Positions 13,301 through 27,169 of a DNA stretch of 64,000 nucleotides are shown here, one piece after another. Under the pieces are notes generated by a model. The model did no database searches, had not been told where the DNA came from, and saw only the letters and a list, made by a program, of their open reading frames with translations. The first letter of the stretch is position 1. Each line of letters opens with the position of its first letter. The stretch is from Phoebastria nigripes (lineage: Eukaryota > Chordata > Aves > Procellariiformes > Diomedeidae): assembly GCA_035582835.1 (NCBI GenBank), contig JAYKAV010003077.1:1534907-1598906 (forward strand), in the 5' to 3' direction. Position numbers and translations under genes: made by a program.

Positions 13301-15599
13301 AACTAGTCAACGTTCAATAGATGTAAAGAGCAGGCTGGGAGAGCCATGGTCAAGAAAACGAGATGTCAAGGCAGAGCAAACCTTTTAGAGTGACTATGGA
13401 GGGCCTGTTACTGAGGTGGAGAAGACATCATGAGACCTTTGGACCAGAAAGGGCCCATATTGCCTACATTGAATGATACAGGAGATAGTGATGCTCCCTT
13501 GTGAATGGCTGTAATATAAAGCTAGATACTTTTCAGTCTTTGAATTATCATACAGGCTTTAATGGAATATCACATTCCTGTTCATAACATGCTGTAGAAT
13601 GATGTAAAAACAAAACTGGTACACGCTAAAGAGCCATTGACGTTATCGTGCTTTCTTCTCAATTTTATATTCTTTTCTATTTTAATTTCTATAAAATCTT
13701 TTAAGTCCTCTACCACTGCCCCGCACAGGAGGAATTTGGTACACAAGAGTCATGTTTACCTACAAAGAAAAACTTTTAGTAACTACGATCTCAAAGCAAT
13801 GAAACACAAAGGAGTGGTAGGTCTTCAGTTAAGTTACAGCTATACATTTAAACCTACTCAGTAATTTGGTCCCTTTTTTCCCCCCTTTTAAAATAAAACA
13901 AATTCATGGGATGTGTTTTAGCCCAATACAAGAAATTCAGACATTACAAGACACATTTAATGAGACCCTGTGTTGACCAGGAACATTGAAATCTCATGTC
14001 TACGTTTACTGATATGACCCAGACCAGATGAATTCTGCCTAAGCGATACTACGTTAGAGCAGACGGTTAGATAATATCCATCTTTTTCTCTGCAGTGTTG
14101 TAAACACGGACAAAATAATGCCACGAACAAAATAGTGCCAAGCGTGAGAATACTGTAAAGCAACACTGATCGCTGGAGTTGCGACGTGTAAGCTCAGCGA
14201 AGTTTTCTTGTAGACACTAATGAGCTAAAATAGTTGTAATTAAAAGCGGGTATTGTCATGGTCATGCTGAGCTTCATCTTAGTGTTAGCAAGAGGGGCAC
14301 TGGAGTTTTTAAGCTCTCTGCTTNTATTGACATCATGCCTTTAAAAACAGAATAGAAAATTCTTGGCTCTAAAGAACAAATTCACAACGGAACCAGTGGT
14401 ATGTGTCTACTGAGTTATGGGTATGACACCTCTCGGGGGGAATAAATGTGTTATTTTTCCGTATAAACATACCACACAGATCTCTTTTGTCCTTCATATA
14501 TTAAACTGAGCTGTCATGGTAAATTCGATCAGTGTTCATAAGGTGATACTTTTCAAACTGCTTTTGAAAGCCGGTTTTGTTCAAGCTCATTCAAGTAATC
14601 CTGTCACATACGAGTGGGATGAGCTGATGTCATGAGCATTTGAGGGAATATTGCAGCTACGTGGCCAAGGCAAATCGATGGTAAGGAAGGGGGGCGATAG
14701 AGAAACCCAATATATTTTTCTTCCCTCGCCCTGTGATGGGGCTAACCTTGTGCTAAGGTTATCCAGTCCCTATTGATAATTGGAGAAAATTATCGAGCTG
14801 CGCTGTGTTTTCGTTTTTTAATTGGTTAGTATCCAGTACTGTCACCTCATTTACTCTTAGCAGGTTTGAAACGCTCCCACCACACTTCTGCTCTGCCCAC
14901 GGGGCAGGTCACTGGGTGTATTGTGTAATAGCCAAAGGAGGAGAGGGGAAGGCGCCTTTCTGAAGCCAAACCAAAATGATGTTGGACTGGACAGACCTTT
15001 GNAAGTGCTGACTCCTCTCTGAGAGACGGAGGGCTTCACTGTTGCATCTTGGCCTGAGTCTCCAGGGGTTTGGTCTCTGCCGTCAGCGGTTTCGCGCCGC
15101 TCCCTTTGCACATGTGCTGGAGCTGAGCTTGTCGGGTTGTGTGGCCTGGGGACAGGTTTGGGGATAAGGACAGGCAGCCCGTCCCATTCTCCCAGCACCG
15201 GCGAAGGAGACAGACACACCACCAGCTTGCCCTGTTTCAGGAGAGTGACTAAACGTGCTTTAAGAGCGCTCGGAGGGTCGCACTAGGAGATTCGGGTCTC
15301 GGAAGATTTCAAGAGAGGGACGTCGTCTCACTGAGCTGGTTTAATTTCTTTGAGGTGTNAAAGTAGCAAACGTTCAAATTGCCGTAATTGATCTAGGCTT
15401 GCAAAAGGCCTTTGAGAAGATCCTGAAGAAAAGGCTACTGTGGAAGCTCAGTTGTTATGAAGCAAGAAGCAAAGGACTGTTACCAGCAAAATGTAGCTAA
15501 AGAAAGGAAAGCAAAGAGTTGGGTTATTTTCGTCATGATCTGTTTGCAACGTGGCATTGGTTTAAGGGCAGCTGAAGTTTTGAGTCCTCCATGCTGAGT

Positions 15600-16604
15600 T
15601 GGTCTATGTGAAAGACGGGAGGGCAAACAGCAGCAGTTAGACATGGTCTAAGGGCACCTGTGACAGTTGGAGCTGGAGNGAGCTGTTAGAAACCATAGAG
15701 AAACCTCATCAGGCTGAGAGAACAGGGACCGAGTCAGTTTAGACGAACTCGGAGCAATGCACATTAAACCAGAACGTGCAGGTGCCTATAGACCTCGCAG
15801 GGCTGTGAAGTAGCTGGGCCAAGTCAAGACAAGAAGCTGGGTGTTACTAGAGATGGTTTAATGCAGACCTTCACTCATGTCTGCAGGCTGGGAACAGCTA
15901 CGTATGATGTGAGCGAGGAATCGGGTGGTGAATAATATGGTGAGGATAAAAATGCTTTGGTATAAATCAGTGGTGCAGCTACTGAGGGCTGTGCAGTATG
16001 GGTCAACCGCCTCCTGAAGAAAGTGTTGCAGAAGCCTAAGACGTGCAACGGGATAGCAGAAAAAATAACAGTATGGGATCAGGCATGTGGGAGGAGTCTC
16101 GTAGGAAGAAAGACCGGGAAGGTAGGAGTTGAAAAACTTACAAAGGAGGTAAAAGGGGAAGGAACTTAATTTTATAAAGGAATGGGTGATATTGATGGTT
16201 TGCAGAGAAGTCTTTTTCTCACAGACTCGCAGGAACCAAGTGGAATTAAAAGGTGAGAAATTAAAACTCTGTGGAAGGAGTATTTTCATATGACATGCTA
16301 AGAAATTTACTGCTATGGGCAAGAATTTGAGAATACTCAGAAGGGACTTGAGATTTATGTACATAACAAGCCTGTGCCGTGTTATCACAATTCTAGAAAA
16401 TCTTGGAAGAAAATCTCAGGCTTTTGGGTATAAGCCAGTCTTACCAGAGATCAGCATGAGATCTCATGGGTTGGACAGGTTGTTTTACGTATGCTGGCTG
16501 CAAGGTTTTTACACCTGTTTTGGAAAAATCTTTTGCTGGCTGCAGTCAGTGGTAGGACGCATGGACCTTCAGCCTGATTTAGTAAGGCGTTGTCTATGTT
16601 TCTG
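15600..16604 (+). mobile_element. Ancient degraded CR1/L3-type LINE, 3' part
   Basis: On the + strand this stretch follows, in order, the 3' end of ancient amniote CR1/L3 elements: an 'aagaagctgggtgt' word near 15,835; 'ataaatcagtggtgcag...gtgcagtatgggtc' (about 15,960-16,005), the ORF2 C-terminal region; 'gttgcagaagcctaagacgtgcaacggg'; 'aaccaagtggaattaaaaggtgag'; then 'ggcaagaatttgagaatactcagaagggacttgagatttatgtacataacaag'-like 3' UTR words. It ends with 'ggtaggacgcatggaccttcagcctgatttagtaaggc' near 16,600, corresponding to the familiar 'actagatggacctttggtctgacccagtatggc' tail. The reading frame is destroyed. The 5' limit is uncertain. A 176-codon frame on the opposite strand (15,858-16,388) is a by-product of this element's composition, not a gene. 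Confidence 0.7.
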
Positions 16605-16750
16605 TGAAACTAGGCGTGGTTTACAAATACTGTGATTACAAGGCCTGAATTTCTTTAATTAAAATGCAAAATTGAAACAGGAAGCTAAAGCTCTTTGTGC
16701 TCAAACCCGTTATTATTAAAGAATATCTCCCAATGACTTTGTCAGCGTTG

Positions 16751-16766
16751 CTTCCCACGTGGGAAG
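16751..16766. promoter_or_regulatory. Perfect 16-bp palindrome: E-box with two CSL/RBPJ-like sites
   Basis: CTTCCCACGTGGGAAG is its own reverse complement. It contains the E-box CACGTG, and CGTGGGAA, the RBPJ/CSL core, reads on both strands. It is intronic, about 6.4 kb upstream of exon 7. Binding is inferred from the motif only. Confidence 0.45.
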
Positions 16767-16868
16767 TTTGCCAGCCCGTTTGAGAAAAGTCCACTTCAGT
16801 AAGCACTCCGGTGCTGGCAGCTGGCTACTGAATACTTCAGAGTTGCATAGCTAGTGATGTAATTTATT

Positions 16869-16895
16869 GCTTCCTAACTGGAAAGGTTAGGAAGC
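16869..16895. repeat. Perfect inverted repeat, 10-bp arms, 7-nt loop
   Basis: GCTTCCTAAC and GTTAGGAAGC flank TGGAAAG. The stem is perfect but short, and there is no polyU run or coding context. It lies about 100 bp from the palindrome at 16,751. Confidence 0.6.
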
Positions 16896-17269
16896 CAAGA
16901 GTTTTTCCCTATTGGAAATGAACTTTTGGCTGTGCATGTGTGTGTTCATGTGTGCATTGAAGCGGGATTGAGTTCTCATGGTGTTGCTTTCTCCTAGGGT
17001 CTGTTAGGATGTTACAATTGCATGCATCTATTTCCTACTAAGTAAATGCAATGATTTCTGAGAGAGAGGGTTGTTTGGATGTTCTGTACTTCACTTTCCT
17101 CTAGAAAGCTTTATCTCATTCCTTTTTACTAAGTAAAGAGGTGCTTTTAAAACAAAACCAAACATCAAGTGCTTTCAATATTATACTCATAGTGTACAGG
17201 ATATAGGAGTTACATTTATGGCGTATGTTCTGTTTAACAGCTGGATGAAATAAATTGTTTCATGTGAAA

Positions 17270-17660
17270 TATTGGAGGACTCTGCATTCTCAAATCAAGG
17301 CCAGAAGCAGCTCAGTGACTGAAGAATTGTCAACATCTTGTGCAATTCCACTAAGTGCTTCTTTTCATTGATCTGCAACTTTATTGTTGACAATTAAATC
17401 CATTTCAACGCAGAAGATAAACATTTTTAAGAGGAGGTAGCAAAATCTTTTGTCCTGAATGATTTTCTTCTCTGTTTTATAATTAAGTACAAAGTGTGTT
17501 GCAAGTCTTGCTATTCAGTTGTACTAAATACCTGCTTACTGTGGAATAATTGGTATCAGCAGATGACAGAGCTGCTAGTAACCATGCTTTCAAATGCATG
17601 TTTTTAATTTGCATAATCAAATACTTTGTTAGTGTCCTTGGAAATTAGGATGAAAGATGA
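17270..17660 (+). promoter_or_regulatory. Candidate conserved non-coding block with octamer motif
   Basis: This AT-rich intronic stretch is free of simple repeats and rich in homeodomain/POU-type words, including a perfect octamer ATTTGCAT at 17,607-17,614 followed by AATCAAA. Enhancers are known in AUTS2 introns of other vertebrates, but assignment here rests only on composition and motifs, so confidence is low. Confidence 0.25.
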
Positions 17661-19089
17661 CTGTGTGCTAAAAATGAAAAATTGTTTTCAGCAAATTATG
17701 TGTATCCAGTACAACAGATGAATTGCTCTGGGGCCTTTATGATACGTGTTGGCTGGTGTACCCAACAACCTCCTCCATCCTTTGCAGTAATAGTTTCTGT
17801 CATCTGCCTTTATTTATCCAAATGTTTCATTGACCAATGTCTAATCAATATGAAATGTACAATCAGGTCTTAAATCTGATTAATTATTTCAAGCCTTGTA
17901 AAATGCTTGTTGAAGTATACCTCCCAGGGCCAGTGGTCAGTGGGGTATATGTTTTCTGCGTTCCATTGACTTCAGAGAAGTTATGATGGTCTGTATTGGT
18001 TGTGACAGTTTGCACCAACTGCCCACTTATCCATGTTAAAACTGAAGAAAATAGTTTTATATTTTTTGAAAGATGTAATTTTTTATCTTGCATTAAGAAG
18101 TTTGCAGAAAAATTTAGTTAGGCAGAGGTAATATTATCAAGAAAAGAGTTTAACTTATCAAAGTAGTAAAAGAAAATTAATGCTATTTTTAAATTAAATA
18201 AGGCTATAAAAGATTTCCTTGGTAGGCTGAATGCTCAATCCCAAAGATAACAGGACACTGAAACCTCCTATAATTTTCCTACTTGTGCAATAAGGACTTT
18301 GAGCTTAATCCAAAACCCTCTCAAGAGAATGGAAAATTCAGTGTTGATTCTGAATTGCTCTCTTAAGATGCCTGCTTACTCCTAAGCCAGACGTAGAGAG
18401 GCTGAATCCTAATGTGGACGGAAGGAGGAGTGACAGGGTATTATATAGTCTTGTTTCCGAATCAAACTCAGTTGTTCCAGACCTGGACATGGAAAAGTTG
18501 GATGATTTTGTGTTTAGAAAAAGGGTTTGGCCAGTGTAAGTTGGCAGCATCATGCAGGACGTTGTCTAAGGAGATTTCATTCCCCAAGTACCATCAGGTC
18601 AGGTCAGAGATGCCCAGTTCACACGTCCTTGGCTGCCACTCGGGACCTGGCCAGGTTGGTGGTGCCCCAGCTCTCATCATGAAACGCCCTGTGCTGGCCC
18701 TTAGCATCTCCTGTGGTCTTTGGAGCAACCAAACATGTTGAACCTATCTACAGACGACACTTGACCAGGCAAAATTAGAGTGTTCGTTATTGCTGAATCT
18801 CTGGGAATTTCAAATTTGGCGAATTTCAACAGGGCCTTTTTGTCAGCAGAAGAACAGTTGGGCTTTGTCTTGTGGCTGTGATGTTCTCAACTGGCCACCT
18901 CTGGCCATCCTCTAGCTCTTTTGGATCACCCAAATGGTACAAAGGAGCCAGAACACAGAGTTTAGGTCAAATTTTACTGGTTTGCACATTAGGAAGAGAG
19001 GCAATGGCATTTCAGCTGAACGCTGCGTATAACCTGTGTTCGTTATAAAAATCCGTATCTTTTAATGGAAGTGTTTGCATGCACTGTGT

Positions 19090-19215
19090 ATTTCTCTGTT
19101 AACGATGTGTATACATATAACGGATATGGGTATTAATATAAATGCATATGTATTACACGTAACATACATGTATACAAACACATGGGAGTGCATGTGTATA
19201 TGTGTATGTTCATAG
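19090..19215. repeat. Degenerate TATG/TACA microsatellite
   Basis: The stretch is dominated by interrupted TATG, TGTA and ACAT words (tgtgtatacatata, catatgtattacacg, tacatgtatacaaacacatg, gtgtatatgtgtatg). It is a decayed dinucleotide/tetranucleotide repeat. Confidence 0.6.
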
Positions 19216-21044
19216 AATGTGTATAAAATATAATGTAAACTCCCAGCTACAGAGTCTCTCTAGTTCACATGCAGTCATTTGGTTTACTTACAGGTCTTCC
19301 CAGTGTGGCCTTGTCTGCTCCTCTGGTGTTATTGAGCCAACCAAGTAATAATCACGTAGACACAGCAAACTGCTAACTGCACTTGGGTTACTTGGAGGGG
19401 ACTGAGTCCTGCATCTTGAGAGATCCCCAGATTGTGTGTGTTAAGTGAAAAATAGAGGAATTTAAGATTTAAGACGCATCAAAGGGCAAAGACAGGAAAG
19501 GAAGATAATGGAAGTTGCATGTCCTGTCTGTGTGGGACGAGCTTAGCCAATGTTTCTCCTCAGTCCTCAAAAGAGCATCGAATTATGGCTTTATTCCTTT
19601 TTCAGTAAAAAGACTGACTGCTGCTGGATGCAATATCAACCCAGTGGAAAAAGGGAAGCCTGTGTCAGCACAGAAGTTACATCACAGTTACTGCTCTTCT
19701 GAATACCGATGCAGTAATTTTACTTTATCCAAAATAGAGTATGGAGACTGCCATCAAATAAAGTTAGCTTGCTTGCTTCTTTAGCTGTTGAATGGAAATG
19801 AATTCCTACGAAGCATAAACTCAGAAGGTTGTGTAGTTGGGTTGTCTGTGTCATAGTGACGTGAAGGATTTTTTTTCCCCCTTAGTTTTTACACCGAGCT
19901 AGTCAGTCAACATTCAGAAATATTGTGTTGTGCAAAGACGTACTGGTAGAAAAAGACTAATCTTGTACGTATGACCTTGAAGTACTGTTGATGAAGATGT
20001 GAGCCCTCCTTAGGAAACATATAATTGGTAGCGTTCATCACTGATGTGGGATTTCAACTCCTTAAATAGCTACTGTGGGATGAAGAATTCTTTCTGATTT
20101 ATATATCATAATTATCAGCCACGCAGGGATGCATGTACCAGGCATACTGGGGTTAGAGAGACTCCTGGACATCTGATACCGATTTGGGGTATAGCGTAGG
20201 TGCAATGGTGTAAGACAGAGGGAGAATCTGTGCACACGTTCAGTGTTTGACATTTGGAATAACATTATCTTACTAAATACAGCATCTTCTAAGCTGCGAA
20301 CTAACAGGAATGGTACTTAAGGGGCTGTGTAATGAAGATGTAAGCAGCAGCAAAAAATACCCAGGAGACACTAGGATTCATAGCCCTTTTCTCCAGGGGA
20401 GGAGGAGCGACTGCGTGAGGAACAAACTCCCCAGCAGAGAGCTGTGCTGAATAAATGTTACACACACNAGAGATGCTAAAAATATCAAATGAAAAGATTT
20501 AATGAATGCACTGAGCGCGAGGTGTTCCCCATAGATTTGGAAGTATCACCTCTGCAGGATTTTCAGACCACCTACTGTGTATTCCTCTTGTAGGGAGTTT
20601 CTAATGACAAGGCTAAGCCCTCAAAGCCCTAATTATTGTGCCTTTCTGTCAAAAAACCAAAGTGTCGTAACTCTTACACCTGTAAGGACTAGGAACATAG
20701 ATCCACCTATTCCTGAACAAGCTGTTGCTCATTTCTTTCCTCCTTGGGGACCTGTCTTAACGTGTGTGGTGATCACACTCTGTCTAACTTNTAATAATGT
20801 TTGATCAAACAGGATTGATCCAAAGAATTAATGCAAATGGATTTTCCTTTATTTATAACCTGCAATTTAATTTCAATGAGATAGACCTTGGGCATACAGC
20901 AGAGTAATTATTTTTATTCCTCCCGAGTCCCGCTATTGCCCCCATAGTCTTCTGGTCCAAATTCGTGGAGGAGCCTCTGTGCCTGTTACAGATTGCGTAC
21001 TCCAGAAGTGATTAAAGTACGTCCTCGTCAAATAAGTCTGTTTG

Positions 21045-21078
21045 CCTTTTTCCCCCTCTTTCTCTCTCCCTCTTTCTC
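21045..21078 (+). repeat. Uninterrupted 34-nt pyrimidine tract
   Basis: Only C and T occur here, and after one G further pyrimidine-rich sequence continues to about 21,115. There is no strong AG immediately downstream to suggest a splice acceptor. Confidence 0.7.
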
Positions 21079-23164
21079 GTTCTCCTCTTTACCTCCCTTT
21101 TGCCCCCAAAAGGTTTTGTCCCCGTCTCCTGTCCACAAACTATTAAAACAATCTGAACTCCACTTTACCAGGCTGCTCGCCATTGCGCAGGGCCTGTAAA
21201 ACACTCAGTGATAAGGGGCCTGAAACGTTTTGCTGGGATCTCTGCATAAAATTAAACCCAAGTGATGATATGTGTTTGACACATCTCTGCCAGGCCGTCT
21301 CTGGTGGCTCCAGTGACGCAGAGGTTGGCAGACAGTGTTGCGTGTGCCCGGGCCATGGACTGGCAGGGTACGCTCCCCATCATCTTTATTTGCGCTCCTT
21401 TACTTCAGGGTTTGAACAATGTAGCTGTCAACAATTTTCTCTGAACGTATATTATTTTATTACACATTTGTTCATTTTACCCCTTAAAATTGGCAGAAGA
21501 ACGAGTAAAGTTTTCCTGTCTTAAGATTATTTAGAACCCTGCATACTTTTTTAATGGTAAGCTTGTCCCAAGCCCCTTTAAATCTTGCGTGTTTCCCTTA
21601 TGCTTCGTTCCCATTATTGCCAAAGGTGTAAGTCCAACTTTTCAGAGTTGCTGTGCAATACTGCCCTGAACGGTGCTCCTGCTTCCCCCGGCCTGCCTGG
21701 CTGCAGGCGTTGCCTTTTCCAGTGTCGGGTCAGCAGCATTCGCCCAGGTTTGTTCAGAGGGGTGCCGTGCATCAAATATTCATCAGCAGAAGTTTTGGGG
21801 AGTGATTCAAATGGGAAATTGCTGTAGAGCCCCAGTGAGCAAAANTCCACTGTAGGAAATGTTATCGTAATAATATTCATTGTTATTAAAGAGCTGAAAA
21901 ACAAAACCAAGTCATTCCGTGACCAGCCAAACCAAAAAAGCCTGGGTTCCTACTAGTACGTGTTTTAAGGTTTAGACCTCGTGTAGTAAGGCACAGAGCT
22001 CACATTGCATTTGTTCCCTCAATGGGTAAGTAAGGGAGTGATGATAGAGTAACAATAATAGCAAACAGTAGCGGCTAAACAAGGTCCCTCTTCTCTACCA
22101 GGTGGTTTATTTTGAGGAGGGTTATCGGAGAAAGAAGGCGAGAGGCAGATGCGCACACTCGCATGCAGAGTGTCTTGTCCGACACGCGTGTCTTTAAAAA
22201 AAACATATTCAGGACTAATCACCTTGCCTTCTCAACTTCTTTGGGCATTCTTCTGAAAAGTAATGTCCAAAATTAATGTCATTGAAAGAAAAATCGAGGC
22301 AAAAATATGTTATTTCCCTTAACCTTTTTGTTCTGTTCATTTGGCAGCCCAGACAATAGAGATGTTATAGTAAACATATAATAGTAATTAGGGATAAAGG
22401 GATGTGCCTAGAAAACAAGCAGTTCTCCAAGCAGAGAACGCAGTGGAGCCTGGCTTGCTGCGGAGCAGCCCCCTCACACTGCGGCAATTTGTGCTTACAT
22501 GATTCAGTAGATAATTTCAGTGTTTTTTATGTGATCATTTAGGGACTGATTTTGCCAAGTAGGCATACAGATGATATTACCTACACTCACAAATTTATCA
22601 GCACTGTTTTATGGCCCCAAATCTTGGAGTCGTGTGATTATTGTGCAAAGCTAATTTTTCTTAAAAATTGATGAAANGCTAGCATGGTTGCACGGGAAAG
22701 TTGGGAAATGAATCCCTAGGAGACAAGACCCAGGAGGCAACTATGGAGAACCCAGTGTATATTGTGCTACAGAGACAGAATGAAGCAAAGCACAGCCAAC
22801 CCCTCCTGGTATTTTCCCTAAGGCAGAGGTGGGGATCTTTGGGGAGGTCTGAGTCGAGATTTTTAGAGCACTTGAACCACTGCACTCAGCTTATCTTTTG
22901 TGTACTTGCTTTTTTATATGTTAATGAAGACACCAGAAACTTTCTCCTTATGATAAAATAGGAGAAGAAGTATTAGGAGAAGGACTTGAGGGTTAGGGAC
23001 GCTGCTGGAAATGACTTTGGATTTGATTCGGTTTCACGTTGGCACGGTCCTTGATGAAGACAAAATGTAACTGCCCAGAGCGCGACTCTGGCACAGCAGT
23101 TAGTTTGGTTTTGCCCGTTTTGTAGCACACTTAACTGTTTTATCTCTTTCTTTTGTTGTTGCAG

Positions 23165-23642
23165 ATAAAGAGTTAGGAGTCAGTACGCTAGCTGAAAATG
23201 ACGACCCTGGTGCTAGGGGCCCAGCTGTCCCGAAAATATCAGGATTAGAAAGGAGTCAAGAGAAGAGCCAGGACAGCAGTAAAGACCCAGTACTTGAGCC
23301 TGTGGTGCCTAAAGACCCTTGTCCTCAGGTGACGCAGCCTTTGGCCCAGCCCCAGTTGGAGCCGCAGCCTGAGGCGCCCTGCCCCAGCCCTGCGCTCGCC
23401 CCGCGGCCGGAGGCTCCTGCCCAGCCGCCCCCGCCGCAAGCCGCGCAGCTGCCACCAGCCCCAGAAGAAGCCGCCCGCCCGCCCGCGCCGCAGCCGCCCA
23501 TCCAGCACCCACCCCGGCCGCAGTCACCGGTGCAGCCGGCCCATCCAAACCTCCCTCCGGTGCAGCCCCATCCGGCCTCTCAGAGCCTCTCGCAGCCACT
23601 CTCTGCCTACAACAGCAGCAGTTTAAGCCTCAACAGCTTAAG
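23165..23642 (+). CDS. AUTS2: AUTS2 exon 7, proline-rich region
   Basis: This internal coding exon is preceded by TTGTTGTTGCAG and followed by GTAGGC. It begins with the last two bases of a split Asp codon and ends with AG of a split Ser codon, giving residues 1-160 of the fragment encoded here. After [12 protein letters not shown] it reads [15 protein letters not shown], a clear AUTS2 signature, then a long Pro/Gln/Ala-rich stretch ([11 protein letters not shown]..., [10 protein letters not shown]), ending [20 protein letters not shown]. This is the start of proline-rich region PR1, which in mammals has been linked to the cytoplasmic Rac1-related activity. The Pro-rich part is very GC/CpG-rich compared with the flanking introns and is the least human-like part of the protein, as expected for a fast-evolving low-complexity segment. 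Long antisense frames here are composition shadows. Confidence 0.96.
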
Positions 23643-27124
<3,482 letters not shown>

Positions 27125-27169
27125 TTTGACAAATACCCTACAAAAGTTGACCCCTTCTACCGTCACAGT
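27125..27169 (+). CDS. AUTS2: AUTS2 exon 10 (45 nt)
   Basis: Fifteen codons, FDKYPTKVDPFYRHS, between a CTTTGCAG acceptor and a GTGAGT donor, phase 0 at both ends. The sequence matches the AUTS2 family at every residue I recall. It opens the AUTS2-family core domain (Pfam Auts2), shared with the paralogues FBRS and FBRSL1. It is the first of five consecutive exons whose lengths are multiples of three. Confidence 0.96.

Larger units (their letters stand above)
6601..15600 (+). other. AUTS2: AUTS2 intron upstream of exon 7, second segment
   Basis: This is intronic sequence with no credible exon. The longest open frames (for example minus strand 14,857-15,222) have no protein resemblance and contain an N. 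Apart from the repeats listed separately, I see ordinary AT-rich intron with occasional GC-richer patches (about 9,080-9,260 and 9,640-9,960). Confidence 0.75.
16605..23164 (+). other. AUTS2: AUTS2 intron upstream of exon 7, last segment
   Basis: Non-coding sequence running to the exon 7 acceptor (TTTTGTTGTTGCAG, ending 23,164). It includes the palindrome, hairpin and octamer block listed separately, a degenerate TATG/TGTA-rich microsatellite near 19,090-19,215, and a pyrimidine-rich tract near 21,045-21,110. I see no further exon. Confidence 0.8.

Noticed and set aside
15858..16388. 176-codon minus-strand open frame
   Set aside because: It lies on the antisense strand of a degraded CR1/L3 LINE and its composition (Phe, Leu, Ser, Cys rich) is what a reverse-complemented purine-rich LINE gives; no known protein resemblance.
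23309..23599. Antisense 96-codon and 87-codon frames over exon 7
   Set aside because: Shadows of the GC-rich proline-coding strand; Gly/Ala/Arg-rich with no family resemblance.
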